DNA of 64,000 nucleotides from Anticarsia gemmatalis (Eukaryota; Arthropoda; Insecta; Lepidoptera; Erebidae): NCBI RefSeq assembly GCF_050436995.1, contig NC_134776.1, forward strand, positions 19,571,001-19,635,000, in the 5' to 3' direction. Positions 22,590 through 34,368 of this stretch are shown one piece after another. The notes under the pieces are model-generated. The model searched no databases. It saw only the letters and a program-made list of their open reading frames with translations, and was not told the DNA's origin. Position 1 is the first letter of the stretch. Every line of letters begins with the position of its first letter. The position numbers were made by a program, and so were the translations under genes.

Positions 22590-24059
22590 TTAAATGCAAA
22601 TTTCATACTGTTATAATACATAACAAAATATACAGATACGTGAACCCTAGGCGTATTATTAATTGTCTAAAAGGATTATATGTCCGAATCCTATATCGAT
22701 GCAATTTTCAAACAAGCTCAAATTTACGAGAGTAGATTGTGCACACACAAAACAGATTTTACAGATTTATATTGTTTTAATTCGACCGCCGCATTATGTA
22801 TAATGTTTTGATAGTTTAATTGTAACCATTCCGCTAAAATTATTTAGCGATATAATGTATTTTGAAACCTATTTAACATTTGCCGCATTTTTGGCTCGAA
22901 TTCCATACACAGTTCCGACTAGACTAATATTTGTTTGAACAAACTAATATTTATTTATCACAAGTCTTTTTGTATATTTATTTCTTCTTGTAATTTAATA
23001 CTTATGTAGGTAAGGACTGGCCCGATTTCATCCGGGTACAGTACACAATATCCCGTCCGTTCCATTCCCGTGGAAATTTTGATTCCATGGCATACTAACT
23101 TTGTCCCGACGGTTGATATAATACAAGCATGTTTGAAGAAGTATTATGCAATTAAGTTTAGTTGTTCAAAGGTTATGCCCATACATACATACCTTTCTGT
23201 GATTTATTTTTATTTATATAGATTAACTAGCGGACTAGACATGATCTACCTATTACCTATATTTCTATGAATTTACACGATTCTTCAATGACACATATTT
23301 GTGCAATCAGTCAGAGTATCTGTTCTGTGTCTGATTGTATATTATCTTCGCATGTAATTATGAATGTATCGATAGAAATAAAACTACGTTTGTCTGGTTA
23401 ATATAGTAAAGCGCTGCCTAGTTTAAAATCAGACGGTCGTGTGTAATTTTTTCAAAAGTATTAGAGTCTTGATACATTTATAAATACATGATAATATTAT
23501 ATCCTTATTATGACTAATGTTATAAATGCGAAAATTTGTAAGTTATGGATGGATGTATGTTTGTTACTCGCTCCCGAAAAAACTACTGGACGGATTATTA
23601 TGAAATTTGGTACGTTGATAGTTACGAATTATAATGAGATAGTTTTTATTCCGAGATTTTTTTTCACGCGGTCGAAGTCGCGGGCAGAAGTTAGTTAATT
23701 CTAAATTGTTAACAATACCTGTATGAAATGCTTTATCATGAAACGTTAGCAATTATTTTAAATATGCAGATTCAATTTACTTACTGCGGAAAGTAAATTC
23801 TATCTCGTAGAAAATGGGAAAAAGTATATTTTTAAATGGAAATTCCCAGACGAATATATACCTGTATTTATTGTATTCCACGATCATTTGTATTCTGAGT
23901 AGTAAATCTATAGTTTTTATTTTGATTCGTTTTAATTTTGAATGTGATCACTCGATGTGTAGTTAAAAGTTGAAGGTAAGCTTCTAGACTATTCTATGTT
24001 ATTTTTATTTGCATGACACAATTATTTTTATTTATATCTTCCTGGCTGTTGATGTTTTA
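22590..24059 (+). other. Intron sequence with one Helitron
   Basis: Apart from the Helitron at 23502-23694, only AT-rich unique DNA was seen. Confidence 0.3.
23502..23694 (+). mobile_element. Non-autonomous Helitron, family 3
   Basis: Inserted between A and T. It starts TCCTTATTATGACTAATGTT, then ATAAATGCGAAAATTTG. It ends with the family signature GGTCGAAGTCGCGGGCAGAA, then GTTAG in place of CTAG. Confidence 0.6.
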
Positions 24060-24499
24060 GCCCACTGACGCAACCACAGAAGCGTATAACCGCGCGGTTA
24101 CAGTTTACTTTACAACCGCCTGAAAATGAAGCTGGTTTCAGACTACGCTATACTATAATGCTATATAGTGTAGCAAAGAGGGAATGCTTTACTATATAGC
24201 CTGGCATTCACATTTCACATTTGTAGTATACAGCAAGCATAGTTAGCCGCGACCTTTGAAGAGTTTCAATTCGCGTGCGGGACGTCCGGAGGTGAGGGGA
24301 GAAGGAATTTTATAGTAAGCTGATAATATAATAGAACAGTACAATGTAAGCGTGCCCATAGCATGTTTGGATATGGTTGTGTGTGCTATCTATATTATCC
24401 TAACATATTACAACGTAGTCTGAAATCGGCCGGTTGCATACTAATATGTAACCGCGCGGCTAGCCGCTTCCGCGGTCAGTCGCTAGTGCGTAAGGGGGC
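24060..24499. mobile_element. PIF/Harbinger-like MITE with TTA target duplication
   Basis: The left end is GCCCACTGACGCAACCACAG and the reverse complement of the right end is GCCCCCTTACGCACTAGCGA. Both continue to GAAGCG and an ACCGCGCGGTTAC block, then CAGACTACG. TTA lies at 24057-24059 and again at 24500-24502, a 3-bp duplication typical of this superfamily. It ends 68 bases before the candidate exon at 24568. Confidence 0.7.
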
Positions 24500-24567
24500 T
24501 TAGTAATGTTGCTTAGTAAGTAGTTGTTATATATCTAACTTACTAAACATGCGTGTTTTCTTTCCAG

Positions 24568-24605
24568 ATGACGAAGATGACGTCATGTGTGCCTTGGTAC
24601 ATTAA
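24568..24605 (+). CDS. Candidate alternative exon of the acidic protein (short isoform end)
   Basis: A strong acceptor (TGTTTTCTTTCCAG) ends at 24567. Joined to the exon ending at 6591 it reads DDEDDVMCALVH and then TAA at 24603-24605, so it could be a terminal exon that gives a short protein. An acidic peptide fits the neighbouring exons. The donor-like GTACAT at 24597 would put the 50946 exon out of frame. A weaker GTGCCT at 24589 would keep it in frame as a 21-base cassette (DDEDDVM plus a split Ser codon). The exon lies just downstream of a Harbinger-like MITE, so it may also be a fortuitous acceptor. Transcript evidence would be needed to decide; I rate it plausible only. Confidence 0.35.
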
Positions 24606-27262
24606 GTTCTCGTTAGAAATTTATATTGAAGTGAACTTGTATGTAGCTAAAATTAGTTTAGTAGAGAGTTTCGACGAAGCGGCGTTACCACAATACCGGC
24701 GAAGCAGATAATTTAATAGTGGCTGTGTTGTGAGAATACCAGGGGCGGAGGCTGTACGACGCGATGGCAGCTACCGTGTACAAGACAGTCGGCATGCATT
24801 CTGCTTGTGAACACGCCCAGTGACAATGTTTTAACATGAAAATTATCAGTTAGTAATATCGAAAATATAATAATACAGTTAAATTAAGGAGATGAGTGGA
24901 CATAGGTGTTTTAGCATCTGCTCAAATGACATGTGCGAGCCTGCAATGTAGCATGCATGTTTGTCAGTTAAAATCTTTGCTGAGAATTTCACCCTTATTG
25001 AAGATGGCATAGTTAGCCTGTTTTATATTATGAAAAGACCTATAGTTTTTTAAATTAAAAAGTAAAGAAGCTTTATGTACAAATCAACTCAAATGCTACA
25101 AACTTAATGAGTCAAACGTGTTGTTATGTTGTAAAGGAAAAACTCATAAAGTGTACAAATTAACTTCAAGTTTTAGTAGTTCGATTCTCTACTATTATAG
25201 ACTACCGACCACCGGCTAGTCATCCAGAAATTTTGTATGAAAATCTGATCAGTGCCTCTGACGGGATACTTTGACAGTGCATTTTAAATGTCAAACTTTC
25301 GATACTCGACATTACCGACTGTCGCGCTACTGTACTGGCTATAAACTATCGTTATAGGATAGAGATAAAGCTCTCTAGTCGCCTTCTGAACCAGAATTGC
25401 AATAACGAACTTTATGTACCGTATTGAGTGTTAAGTAAGTACCTATAGTTTATATAATGTATCTCAATGTCATGCTAAACAAGTCCCTATGCTGTACACA
25501 ATTGGGTAGTTGACTGGGTTAACGAAAAATGATTAAACTTGCACTCGTAAAAAGTTTCACTAAAATGATCAGATTATGTAATTTTTTTCATAAATAATGT
25601 TAAAATTGTAATTATTACACACTAAAATATTTCTTTAGGCACTCATTTGATACCAACGAAAATACGAAACTGTGACGTCACTACAGTGCATTTCTATACT
25701 ATAATGTGTTTTTGACATTTCGTAAAACGCAGCTGATTTGACTGGTAGTCAAGAACCCGTTTGAATATTTTTTCTGTACAAGACGACATACTCTGGACGT
25801 CGCGTGCGTCGCTAATAATTCGTGTTTGCACCTATGGCTATAGCAATATTATATTTTGAATAAGCATTATAGACATATGTATGTGCCAAAACACTGTATA
25901 AATGATCGTGCAATGCCGAAATTTTTTTAGCCGTTTTCCGTCCCATGGCCTGGCAAAGAGATAGATAGAACCTAAAGCGTTAACTATCATTTTCTGACCG
26001 GCACTTGGCCAGCGTGGTGGACTCAAGGACTACCCCCTCCCTCATTACGGGAGGAGATCCTTGCACAGCAGTAGGACATTAATGGGTTAAATTTATAATT
26101 TTATTCATATCATTTTCTAAAGAATCTTGTCGAATTCTACTTGTAGTTTTATAGATAAAAAAATAAGACTGTTCATTTCAGAACTAAAGGCAAAAATGAA
26201 ATTTTAACTAATGGGACCGTACTTCTCTGAAACAGCTTAACCGATTTTTATTTAATTTTCCGTGTATATTTTGGTATATCTTTGAGAAAAGATTGTAGAT
26301 TATTTTCAATAACAATGTACGAAAACAATGTTTGCATGCAAAACGACCTTTGTCAATTCAGTTTTTAGTAAAGATGAACATGTAACGTAAAAAATATGAT
26401 AACAGTATAGTTTTCATTTGATATTCAGAATATAGATGCGTTATATTCCCGCCCACGCCGTACACATCACTTGCCATACGTAAGCATACATATGTACGTG
26501 AGAACTATATATGTATAGGTGTCAGGCTAGTTAATAACAACGTCTACGTATTCGCTATCTATGCCTAGTGCTATATCAAATAGAGGCACGTGTACAGTGC
26601 CGTTTGCACGATCGATACTTGATTGGGTAAGCAGATTTTATGAAGGCTTGTATTTAGATGGGTCGCCGCCTTTTTGAATCTCGCATGATATTAGAGGTAG
26701 ACTGTATTGTTTATATACAATTGTAAAACTAAGCAAAAGACTTAAGTTGCTAGTTAATATTATAGTTACAAACATATATAGATAAAATCAAGCCTTCTTC
26801 CCATAGTGGTAGGCAGAAAATAGTTAATAGTTACCACAGGAACAATTCAAAATTATTAACATTTGTAAACTATTGGTTACTTCTTGTTCCGATGATTGAG
26901 AGTCTCTAAATATAGTTTTATGTAACTAATATAATTATTGCATAAGTTATATTATATTAACTGAGAAATATTCAAGACTGTCACGTGTGCAGGCTACGGC
27001 TATCATAGAGAAAAGCTCGGAAGCTTAGAGTTTGTAGAATATACCAATTCACACTAAGGTAGGGTGCTGTATGAAACCTTCCCTATTGAATGTAGAACTG
27101 TGCACTGTGACAGTATAATTTGTGATCACATACATACATATACATATGTACAATATGTACATACTTGTATGAATTTATGCTATGTTCCTTAGAGGGAAGG
27201 TAGAGACAAAATTACGTAACTTGCTATAATCTAAATAGGTGCTTGTTTATGCTTTAATTATA
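24606..27262 (+). other. Possible 3' UTR of the short isoform, then intron sequence
   Basis: The first few hundred bases after 24605 are less AT-rich than the flanks and could be transcribed. The rest is AT-rich, with one SINE fragment (25995-26091). An AATAAAATAAAG word at about 27724 is a possible distal polyadenylation signal. Confidence 0.25.
25995..26091 (+). repeat. tRNA-derived SINE (3' part)
   Basis: GACCGGCACTTGGCCAGCGT, then GGTGGACTCAAGGACTACCC and CTCATTACGGGAGGAGATCC. It matches the full copy at 41785 without its tRNA-like head. Confidence 0.65.
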
Positions 27263-27474
27263 TTAGGTCGGGGAAAAAGTCTTTTCGCATTATAGTATGT
27301 TTGAACTTGTAATAAAATCTCTTTGGCTTAGAATCACAAATGAGTACACGGTTCATTAGGTTTCTTTCAGTGAGCTCGTGAGGTACCCTAATATCGAGCT
27401 TTTTTGTGTAGTGAAAAGATTTTATTACAAGTTCATACATACTATATTGCGAAAAGACTTTTCCCCCGACCCAA
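27263..27474 (-). mobile_element. mariner-type MITE with a transposase remnant
   Basis: Inverted ends TTAGGTCGGGGAAAAAGTCT and its near reverse complement extend into arms of about 55 bp (with GAACTTGTAATAAAATCT). TA flanks both sides (27261-27262 and 27475-27476). Between the arms the minus strand reads KKLDIRVPHELTERNLMNRV then ICDS, the helix-turn-helix-to-linker region of mariner transposases (WVPHEL motif with R for W). The catalytic D,D34D part is missing, so the element is a deletion derivative. Confidence 0.8.
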
Positions 27475-29246
27475 TATTCATACATCTTGTCATATAATGT
27501 TAGTCATTATTAGGCTAATATTAATGGGTAGTTTGTTTAGGTATTAGACATCTATTGTAACAAGAAAATGGACAGGATTATTTATTTATATCGTCCAAAA
27601 TGTCTTGTTTTATTTTCAAATCGATCTTGTTGGAGCAAATTGTACATTTAGATTTTTTTTATTTAATATTTTTGGATATTGTATGATAAATGTAACGTGT
27701 TATTGTGTATTAATTGCTGTTTAATAAAATAAAGTATAAAAAAACGAATGTGACAGTGTTTTGTTTGAAACTCATCTTTTAGTTGATACCCATATTCTTA
27801 TTATCCATCAAAAGTGTGTGCTTTAGTTAACTAACAATTAAAAATATTTCATTTAACTTTGTTCCCAACACACTAGTATTCAAAGAGGCGCTATACTGAA
27901 TACGTATATTGCCGGCCGCCGCATATGTCTTTGCTTATTATTTCTCGGTATTGGCGGAGTGATTGCTTTAAGTTTTGAATAGTTTACACTATGGGTAGAC
28001 ATGAAAACATAAATTTGTTAGGTACAGGTTTTAGTACATTCTAGAAATAAATTATATAGGTAATGTTTTTATAAACGTAGCTACGTTTCATTGATGCTGC
28101 GTCTGGATAATGTTTTGCGTGATTATTATTGATAATGACATTAAAGGTATGTAGTATATAACCCACTACACACTATTAATTAAATATTTTCATAAATTGT
28201 CTAGACAGATAGACTGATATAACTATGTAATCAGTCTTCTCGTGCACAGGTGCAATTAAAAACAAAATATACGTGTAAAAAGTAGAACCGACTAATACAT
28301 AGCGTTGGGATATAAAACGTAGAGAATGGACGTTGTGCCGGCGATAGTAATCCCGTACGCTGGGCGCCTCCCGCCCCGCGCCGCACCGGAGGCAAATCTA
28401 GGTCATAAAATACGTCGCTATCGTGAATATTGTATTCCGTACTGAAGCGGTAACACTTCACTGTGAATGGGAAATTCGAACCTTAGTGAAAATAACGAGT
28501 ATATAATAAGTGGACTCGACTGTGTACATTACGTTCTATGTAATACAAGTAGAGCTTTGATACTACAAGTTGCAAGGTACAAAGTAAGGCGTGGTACTTG
28601 AGTTTTATAAAGAAAGCAGTAATAAGACGCTTGAGGATCAAGTAACTGCTACGGGGACTTTGAGACTGCGTTGCACTGCTATTGACTGCTTTGCGATAAG
28701 GTATTGTTTTTAGCATAATAATGCATCTATATTATATCTAAAATCGCTTTTTTAAAACAATTAAAATTTTATATAAGACAATCTTTACTTGCAAAATCTT
28801 TAATCTATAAATACATCGTATCAAGTGGCGTTCTCTGGTCTCTGCCTACCTAAATGGAACGAAGGCGAGATTTTATGTATATATGTATAGTCTTCACCTA
28901 TAGTTGTATAAAAGCGATTTTAGATTTCAAAGCAAATGTTTAATATATGCCTTAATTTTGCATATTCGTCCCTAATTAATGAGTACTTAACAGTTATGTT
29001 CATACGTAGTGCCTTGGTTCCATTAGGCATATAGGACGATGAGTGAACAATAGTGCGGCGCGATGAATGGCTTCCATTGTTGGTTTATCTCATCAATGAT
29101 ACAAAGGGGAGAATTGGAACTAGTGCTGGCTTCAGGGACGTTCGCTGAAGGCCTATGACGTGTTTCATGATGACTTATGCGTACTATAGATCTAAGTAAA
29201 TGAATACTTATCTCACTACGTACTAGGGAGAATGTTATAATAGAGT
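27475..29246 (+). other. Intron sequence with a GC-rich patch
   Basis: Mostly unique AT-rich DNA. At about 28325-28400 a GC-rich block (GGGCGCCTCCCGCCCCGCGC) stands out. No open reading frame with splice sites was found there. Confidence 0.3.
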
Positions 29247-29755
29247 AAGATCCCAGAGCTGCCAGACCTACGTCATTTTAGCAAAGCTGAAACTTTGAGG
29301 ATTGTTAGTATAAAGGGTCTGTTAAGAGGTATGCACATCCACTACCTTGAAAGCGGGGCCGTTTCTGAGGTAGCGCGGAGTGAAGGTGCGTAAAAAACGA
29401 CCCAACCCACGTTATAGTAGCAAAGTTGGTTTTCAGATATGTTATTAATGATATTATGTAGAATTAAAATTGACTATTGCCAGACCGTTTCCCGGGGCCA
29501 TTACTTCTGCCAGACGCCTTAAATGTTATAAAAAAATGAGGTCAACTACGTCATAGTAGCAAGCCTAAATTTTATATATGTTATTAAAGGTACAATTTTA
29601 AGACCCCCTGTATGCGGACAGACCATTCCGCAGGGCCCTTCGTCCCCTAGACGCCATTAAACTTTCCCTATGAGTGCGAGAGTAAGAGCATTATTCATAT
29701 GCATAAATGAAAAACAATTGAATTAAAAAAATAAAAATTGAAAAATTATTGAATA

Positions 29756-30008
29756 CTAACTGACCCACGCATCTTTGCTTGCGTCACTTAAGAGAGATAG
29801 GTCAAAATGTTACATAAACGGGTTATGTAACATTTTTCACTGGTACTCTGCTCCTATTGGTCGTAGCGTGATGATATATCGCTTATAGCTTTTCTCAATA
29901 AATAGGCTATCCAACAGTAAAATATTTTTTTATTCGCACCAGTAGTTCCTGAGATTAGCGCGTTCACACAAACAAACAAACTTCTCAGCTTTATAAAATT
30001 AGTATAGA
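29756..30008 (-). mobile_element. Helitron, family 1 (copy B, in the left palindrome arm)
   Basis: The reverse-oriented copy has its TCTATACTAATTTTATAAAG end at 30008 and GGGTCAGTTAG end at 29756. It is a mirror image of the copy at 30830-31082 and so was present before the arms were duplicated. Confidence 0.75.
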
Positions 30009-30116
30009 TTAAAAGTACTTGGAATGTTTAGGAAGATAAGTAGCATTATTTTGGGAATTATTTTAAAAAAGATATGGTTTACACTATCCACAAAAATTAT
30101 GAAAAAAAAATTGTAG

Positions 30117-30602
30117 TCATTCATCATCATCATCATTATCTGAGCTCTTACTTCCCTCATCAAATTGAATATTTAAATCATCTCCACCATCGTCTTCATT
30201 GTTACTTGAATTCTCTGTAAAAAAAATGTAGGTAATGATGTTGAAAACAGTTACAAGTAGGTATATTGAAATAACTTATAGTTAAAATAAAATACCTAAT
30301 TCGTTTTCAAGTGATTCGCTTACGAAACTTGGCAATTAGTCACCATTAAACCACTTAAAATGATAATGGTTATCCTTTAGAACCCACCCTTTATTTGCTG
30401 GGCTTAAAATGCTAGGACGCTTTATATGAGCATTACTCCAGACACCCGCAATATAATTTGCTCGTCGAAATTGTTGAAGCAATTCAGATTTACAAGGAGG
30501 TAAATTACTTGCGTCGAATTTTTTAACATTTTGCCGGTGGAATTTCTCATTCACATCGCCGACTGTATACGTGTTAATGAAAAGTTGTAGCCGTGCAGCA
30601 TC
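30117..30602 (-). pseudogene. 3' end of a spliced transposon-borne gene, one nonsense codon
   Basis: On the minus strand the spacer is open from 30602 and encodes DAARLQLFINTYTVGDVNEK, later NLPPCKSELLQQFRRANYIA, GVWSNA and HYHFKWFNGD. One TAA follows (in place of a sense codon), and the same frame then continues LPSFVSESLENEL to a donor G|GTATTT at 30296/30295. An 81-base intron ends TTTTACAG, and the last exon (30214-30117) encodes an acidic tail rich in Asp, Asn and Ser ending DDDDE. The LPPC...LLQQFRR...W pattern resembles the C-terminal region of uncharacterised proteins that I recall as carried by invertebrate mobile elements. That match is from memory and unverified. The N-terminal part is absent. 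Confidence 0.55.
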
Positions 30603-30829
30603 ACCTACATTTTTTTTTACAGAGAATTCAAGTAACAATGAAGACGATGGTGGAGATGATTTAAATATTCAATTTGATGAGGGAAGTAAGAGCTCAGATA
30701 ATGATGATGATGATGAATGACTACAATTTTTTTTTCATAATTTTTGTGGATAGTGTAAACCATATCTATTTTTAAAATAATTCCCAAAATAATGCTACTT
30801 ATCTTCCTAAACATTCGAAGTACTTTTAA

Positions 30830-31082
30830 TCTATACTAATTTTATAAAGCTGAGAAGTTTGTTTGTTTGTGTGAACGCGCTAATCTCAGGAACTACTGGT
30901 GCGAATAAAAAAATATTTTACTGTTGGATAGCCTATTTATTGAGAAAAGCTATAAGCTATATATCATCACGCTACGACCAATAGGAGCAGAGTACCAGTG
31001 AAAAATGTTACATAACCCGTTTATGTAACATTTTGACCTATCTCTCTTAAGTGACGCAAGCAAAGATGCGCGGGTCAGTTAG
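30830..31082 (+). mobile_element. Helitron, family 1 (copy C, in the right palindrome arm)
   Basis: TCTATACTAATTTTATAAAG at 30830 and GGGTCAGTTAG to 31082, flanked by A and T. It is the mirror copy of 29756-30008. Confidence 0.8.
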
Positions 31083-31591
31083 TATTCAATAATTTTTCAA
31101 TTTTTATTTTTTTAATTCAATTGTTTTTCATTTATGCGTATGAATAATGCTCTTACTCTCGCACTCATAGGGAAAGTTTAATGGCGTCTAGGGGACGAAG
31201 GGCCCTGCGGAATGGTCTGTCCGCATACAGGGGGTCTTAAAATTGTACCTTTAATAACATATATAAAATTTAGGCTTGCTACTATGACGTAGTTGACCTC
31301 ATTTTTTTATAACATTTAAGGCGTCTGGCAGAAGTAATGGCCCCGGGAAACGGTCTGGCAATAGTCAATTTTAATTCTACATAATATCATTAATAACATA
31401 TCTGAAAACCAACTTTGCTACTATAACGTGGGTTGGGTCGTTTTTTACGCACCTTCACTCCGCGCTACCTCAGAAACGGCCCCGCTTTCAAGGTAGTGGA
31501 TGTGCATACCTCTTAACAGACCCTTTATACTAACAATCCGCAAAGTTTCAGCTTTGCTAAAATCACGTAGGTCTGGCAGCTCTGGGATCTT

Positions 31592-32682
31592 GGTCCATAA
31601 TTTGAAGATATGGGTAAATAAGATAAGTGTTTGGAAGTTAAGGAACTCTTAAAGAAAATGAATATTAAAGAAAATGTTCTGTTTTTAAAGAATACAAATG
31701 AAAAATACTTTGTAGAGCTTACATCTCGTCAGTGCTGACAAAATGTGTGACATATTTACGATGACAGCAATCGCGTCACCTTCATAACATATTCTATTGC
31801 TAAAGACGGTTAAAATTTTGGTAGTCTCTGTGGATAATATCCGAAACTTAAGTATGCTTTAAATGGACAACCATTATACATATACAAGTGTATTATACAG
31901 TAGGTTACGTGTCATTATTGCCATGCTATATTATTCATCAATTAATTCGGAGAAAATGCTATTAGAGAATTTTCATGGCGCTACGTGAACGTTAATAGCG
32001 GTCGGCTGCGGTGGCTGGGCCGGCGGCGCGCTACGCGGCAGGTGCCACGGCCATGGGACATATACAATATATACAATTAGTAGGAAAGTACCTATATAGA
32101 CGTGGGCGAGGAGACGGATAGACTCGTGTGGTCTAGACTCCTCGAAAATATGCCTTTTGGTACTGCATTTCATGCTAATAGACAGTCAATGATTTTATTT
32201 ATCCACGAAATGAAATATCAAACCCGAGCGAAACCCTAGCAGTGGTAAAAACTCATCCAAGCTTTATTTTTTGGTAAAGTGAATCGTTCTCCCATTTAAA
32301 AATTCATAATGAATCCTATTTTCGTACATTACAGAATAATTCAATTGTAATTGTTAAAAACTTTTCATTACTTACTGCATGTTTATAGAACCCTCACCAC
32401 GTTAGTTCATCAATACAAATCAAATAACAATTTTCAAGCGACTTCACTTACAACGTGTCATTTTGTAGCTAAACCTGTGAAACGTGGCCTTCCAGTTGCC
32501 CTTCTAAAAGCCTTTAGTGTGGGAGGGTCTGACGTCAGCCCTCTGTAAATAACTCATCGTTCCCGCATTGAGAAACGCGAATAATGTCGCGAAACATACT
32601 GTGAAAGTATTTTTTCCTTAAATGGCTCACGTTACGGTTCTACCGGTCGTTAAAGGATTAATTATTCAAAGTATCTTTTTAA
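31592..32682 (+). other. Intron sequence with a GC-rich patch
   Basis: At about 31975-32060 there is a GC-rich block (GGCCGGCGGCGCGCTACGCG). It has no supported exon. The rest is unremarkable. Confidence 0.3.
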
Positions 32683-32931
32683 TTTATACTTATATTATAT
32701 AGCTAAAGAGTTTGTTTGTTTGAACGCGCCAATCTCAATAACTACTGGTTCGAATTGAGAAATTATTTTTGTGTTAAATAGACCTTTTATCGAGGAAGGC
32801 TTTAGGCTATATAACATCACGCTAGGCTATACAGCCATTAGGAGCGGAGTAGCAACGGAAAATGTTACAAAAACGGGGAAAATTATGACTCATTCTCTCT
32901 TATGTGACGCGAAGTTGCGCGGGTCAGCTAG
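32683..32931 (+). mobile_element. Helitron, family 1 (copy D)
   Basis: Family core GTTTGTTTGAACGCGCCAAT and the 3' end GAAGTTGCGCGGGTCAGCTAG (last base 32931) before a T. The 5' end is mutated (TTATACT in place of CTATACT). Confidence 0.7.
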
Positions 32932-34368
32932 TCAGGAATAAATAAGTTATCTCTTTGTTAAATTATGTTTTAATCAATTCAGTAGTTTAAGATGCTACTG
33001 TCATAACAATCAACTTAATATTAATGTAAAAATTTGAGGTAATAACTATATAGGACAATCATTGAGGATATTATGTATATCAGTTGATAACTATCTAATA
33101 GCCAATATGCGACACTTTGTTATATCCTAAAATATTATAATTATTAATTCACGCCCAAGCAGCAATACACTGCATAATAGCTTTCAAATTGACGTACAAT
33201 AGTGGTCAAGTGATACACAATACGCGTGGTCACTTAATTTCCCATACATTTTACACAGCAGTCTCGCAGTTCCAGCGACGCGGCGCGGCGAGGCACATAA
33301 TCCGATTTTTCGAATTGTAACCAGTTAGCGTCGCTATTCTCTCTAAAATTCTGCCGATAAACGCATTGCCATTGAACATTGATGGCATCCAATCAGAAGA
33401 ATTGAGTTACACTTATGTTCTTTTATACTTCTTCATTGTTGTGTTCTCCGTATCTCGTTAAGTGTGGTCGGTACAGTATGTTTTCTGTCTCTACTCATCT
33501 CTGTCTTAACCCCTTTCATATACTTACATGTTCTCTCACGCATTCTTTCATCTTTTAGTTAATATCTACAGACAAGTAACATGTCCATCAATAAATATAA
33601 ATACAATCCATTCACACATAACAACACGTCTCTTTTACAAAGGAGCATAGCCAAAGACCAAAGATCGCCACTATGCGTCCACAACTCTTACAAACTCCTC
33701 TTGCTTCATACATCTTGCCATACTGTTACGAGTCTGACCAGTAACTACTGGGCATAAAAGCTTAGCGTGGAGCGAAACCTCCAAGATTTTCAAACATAGG
33801 AATTTGGCGTATAATACTGTCAGCAAAATTAATAAAAAAAATGGTATTTTTCGTTTAAAGAAAGCTCCTTATTAGAAAGAGTTAAGCAGGATTAACACTG
33901 TTATTGATATACGTTTTCCACTTTTGTTTTGAAATATAAAATGAAACGCAGCATTATAAAAGACGGATTTAAAAACTCTTTGCTTTCCTTTCAATAGGGA
34001 TTATTGCTCATTTCGCTCGTGACTCTTGGATATGTCCATAATTTTAGAAAACACGTTGAAGTATTATAAGCACGTTTTTATTCAACGTGGGTCAAAGGAA
34101 GTAACCTTTATGTTCACCGATTGTGTTGTTTCCGCGTTTCGTAAACTTTTCAAAAGAGTTGGGTGTGTAACCGCGTTGTGTGTGTCACGTGTATAAAAAA
34201 TGTGGTTGCTTAATTAGTCTCTAATCATTGTATTGTTTATAATTGAGGGCCGTAATTTTTTAAAATCAATCCCTTTAAAAACTGACCTAAAATTTGGTTT
34301 GTTGATAAAAACATTTAGAAGTAAGCATGCCTGCTGCGTCCATTATAAAAGTATGATCCATAATTTAA
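32932..34368 (+). other. Intron sequence without supported features
   Basis: Unique AT-rich DNA. A short GC-rich word (GACGCGGCGCGGCGAGGC at about 33280) was the only departure noted. Confidence 0.3.

Larger units (their letters stand above)
29247..31591. mobile_element. 2.35-kb near-perfect inverted-repeat (foldback-like) element
   Basis: Left arm 29247-30233 and right arm 30603-31591 are reverse complements of about 988 bp with only a few scattered mismatches. They are separated by a unique 369-bp spacer. The outer ends are AAGATCCCAGAGCTGCCAGA and its complement. No target-site duplication is obvious. Each arm holds three diverged direct repeats of about 140 bp (key word CTACGTCATAGTAGCAA at 29268, 29408 and 29546 in the left arm), a Helitron, and a copy of the last exon of a protein gene. 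Long arms made of internal direct repeats recall foldback elements. The spacer carries coding sequence. Confidence 0.85.

Noticed and set aside
30336..30638. 100-codon ORF starting in the right palindrome arm
   Set aside because: The first ~11 codons are the antisense of the mirrored last exon, so this start is artificial. Only the part from 30602 downwards is treated as gene-derived.
33811..33830. MITE tip (ACTGTCAGCAAAA-like)
   Set aside because: The match is short and no partner end is nearby.
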